Origin: Temnopleurus reevesii
Taxonomy: Eukaryota > Echinodermata > Echinoidea > Temnopleuroida > Temnopleuridae
Assembly (NCBI GenBank): GCA_036244855.1
Contig: BQKZ01000558.1
Coordinates: forward strand, 66,625-130,624
Reading direction: 5' to 3'
DNA length: 64,000 nucleotides
Positions 63,398 through 64,000 of the stretch are shown here, in pieces. Each line of letters opens with the position of its first letter. Within the stretch, counting starts at the first letter, position 1. The position numbers and the translations under genes are program-made. The notes below the pieces were generated by a model. That model searched no databases. It worked only from the letters and a program-made list of their open reading frames with translations, and was not told the DNA's origin.

Positions 63398-64000
63398 CGA
63401 GCTTGTAGGCGATTCCATATTAGCAAAATGTAGCGTTTATGAAAAATGCCTCGAACCTCGCGTTCGTAAGACTTCCTTCAGAAATCTGCAAGATGTGCCA
63501 TTTCCATTTTAATAAACTGATTAGTTACCAGGCAAATTCTGTGATATCTTGCTTACATTAATTGGGACATTGAAACACTGTTTTTATTCCTACAAATAAA
63601 TCGGCAGCTGTTTTCATTACATTCTAACAGTTTTATCCGTAGCTGTGTCCACCTCTAAGCTATGACAGGCAAAAATATAACTTAATTTGCGATGTGATAT
63701 AATTATTTTACAATGTGGAATTGCCCATGTGCAGCATGCCACAATCTTATATCGGGGAAAAGTTGGAGGGATGGAAGATAAAATACACCACAAAAGCAAA
63801 GTCAAACGAACAGTTACATGTATTAACTTTATTATTTTAATGATACGGACACATAAAACAGTTTTCTTGTACAAAAGTAGGTTTTAAATATAGTACACCA
63901 AAATATCTGATTAAAATACAAAAGGTTTCAAGAATAAAAATATGAAAATCATCAGCCTTTGTTATATTTTCACAATTATCATAGTTTGGTATTTCCGGTA
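62401..64000. other. Non-coding end of window with GA repeat
   Basis: A GA-rich stretch (63180-63396) with a long (GA)n core is the only clear structure. No exon recognised on either strand. Confidence 0.5.
63338..63395. repeat. (GA)n microsatellite in purine-rich tract
   Basis: About 28 GA units, preceded by 150 nt of purine-rich sequence. Poly-S/L open frames on the - strand are repeat translations. Confidence 0.9.

Noticed and set aside
63180..63420. GA-rich promoter of a following gene
   Set aside because: GA repeats can mark promoters, but no start exon or other promoter element is visible before the window ends.

Overview
This is eukaryotic, intron-rich, AT-rich DNA. It carries one recognisable gene on the + strand: most of a ceramide transfer protein gene (CERT1/COL4A3BP/StARD11 family). 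Twelve coding exons between 1817 and 49868 join without a frame break (213+136+117+158+93+96+81+90+133+203+130+128 nt = 525 codons plus stop). They encode the end of the PH domain, the serine-rich phosphoregulatory motif, the coiled-coil middle region, the FFAT motif and the whole START domain. The exons for the start codon and the first part of the PH domain (about 80 residues by comparison with human CERT) lie upstream of this window. The protein, large introns, tRNA-derived SINEs ending in (ATT)n and many short inverted-repeat elements suggest an echinoderm, most likely a sea urchin. The species is not proven.

Layout: 1-1816 intron; 1817-6447 PH end, serine motif and acidic linker exons; 6448-11856 intron with long GAT and ACT microsatellites; 11857-12971 an exon present in three tandem copies; 13421-15925 coiled-coil, FFAT and linker exons, with the FFAT exon preceded by a broken copy; 16861-19346 the first START exon, present twice; 19347-39618 a 20 kb repeat-rich intron; 39619-49868 the rest of the START domain, with one exon preceded by a partial copy 147 bp upstream; 49869-64000 3' UTR and/or intergenic DNA with repeats and no second gene I can recognise.

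The most unusual property is that at least five parts of this one gene are tandemly duplicated with coding sequence inside. Three of the units end inside the exon, so upstream copies keep an acceptor and the 5' part of the exon but lose the normal donor. The consequences differ: a possible in-frame 270-nt cassette, a stop-containing poison exon, a 147-nt in-frame alternative acceptor, a 90-nt in-frame repeated exon with identical protein, and copies of the C-terminal codons downstream of the stop. Several other repeats abut single-N positions, so some large duplications may be assembly or haplotype artefacts; the two are kept apart below.

The product would extract ceramide from the ER and deliver it to the trans-Golgi for sphingomyelin synthesis: PH binds PI4P on Golgi membranes, FFAT binds VAP on the ER, START carries the lipid, and the serine motif tunes activity by phosphorylation.
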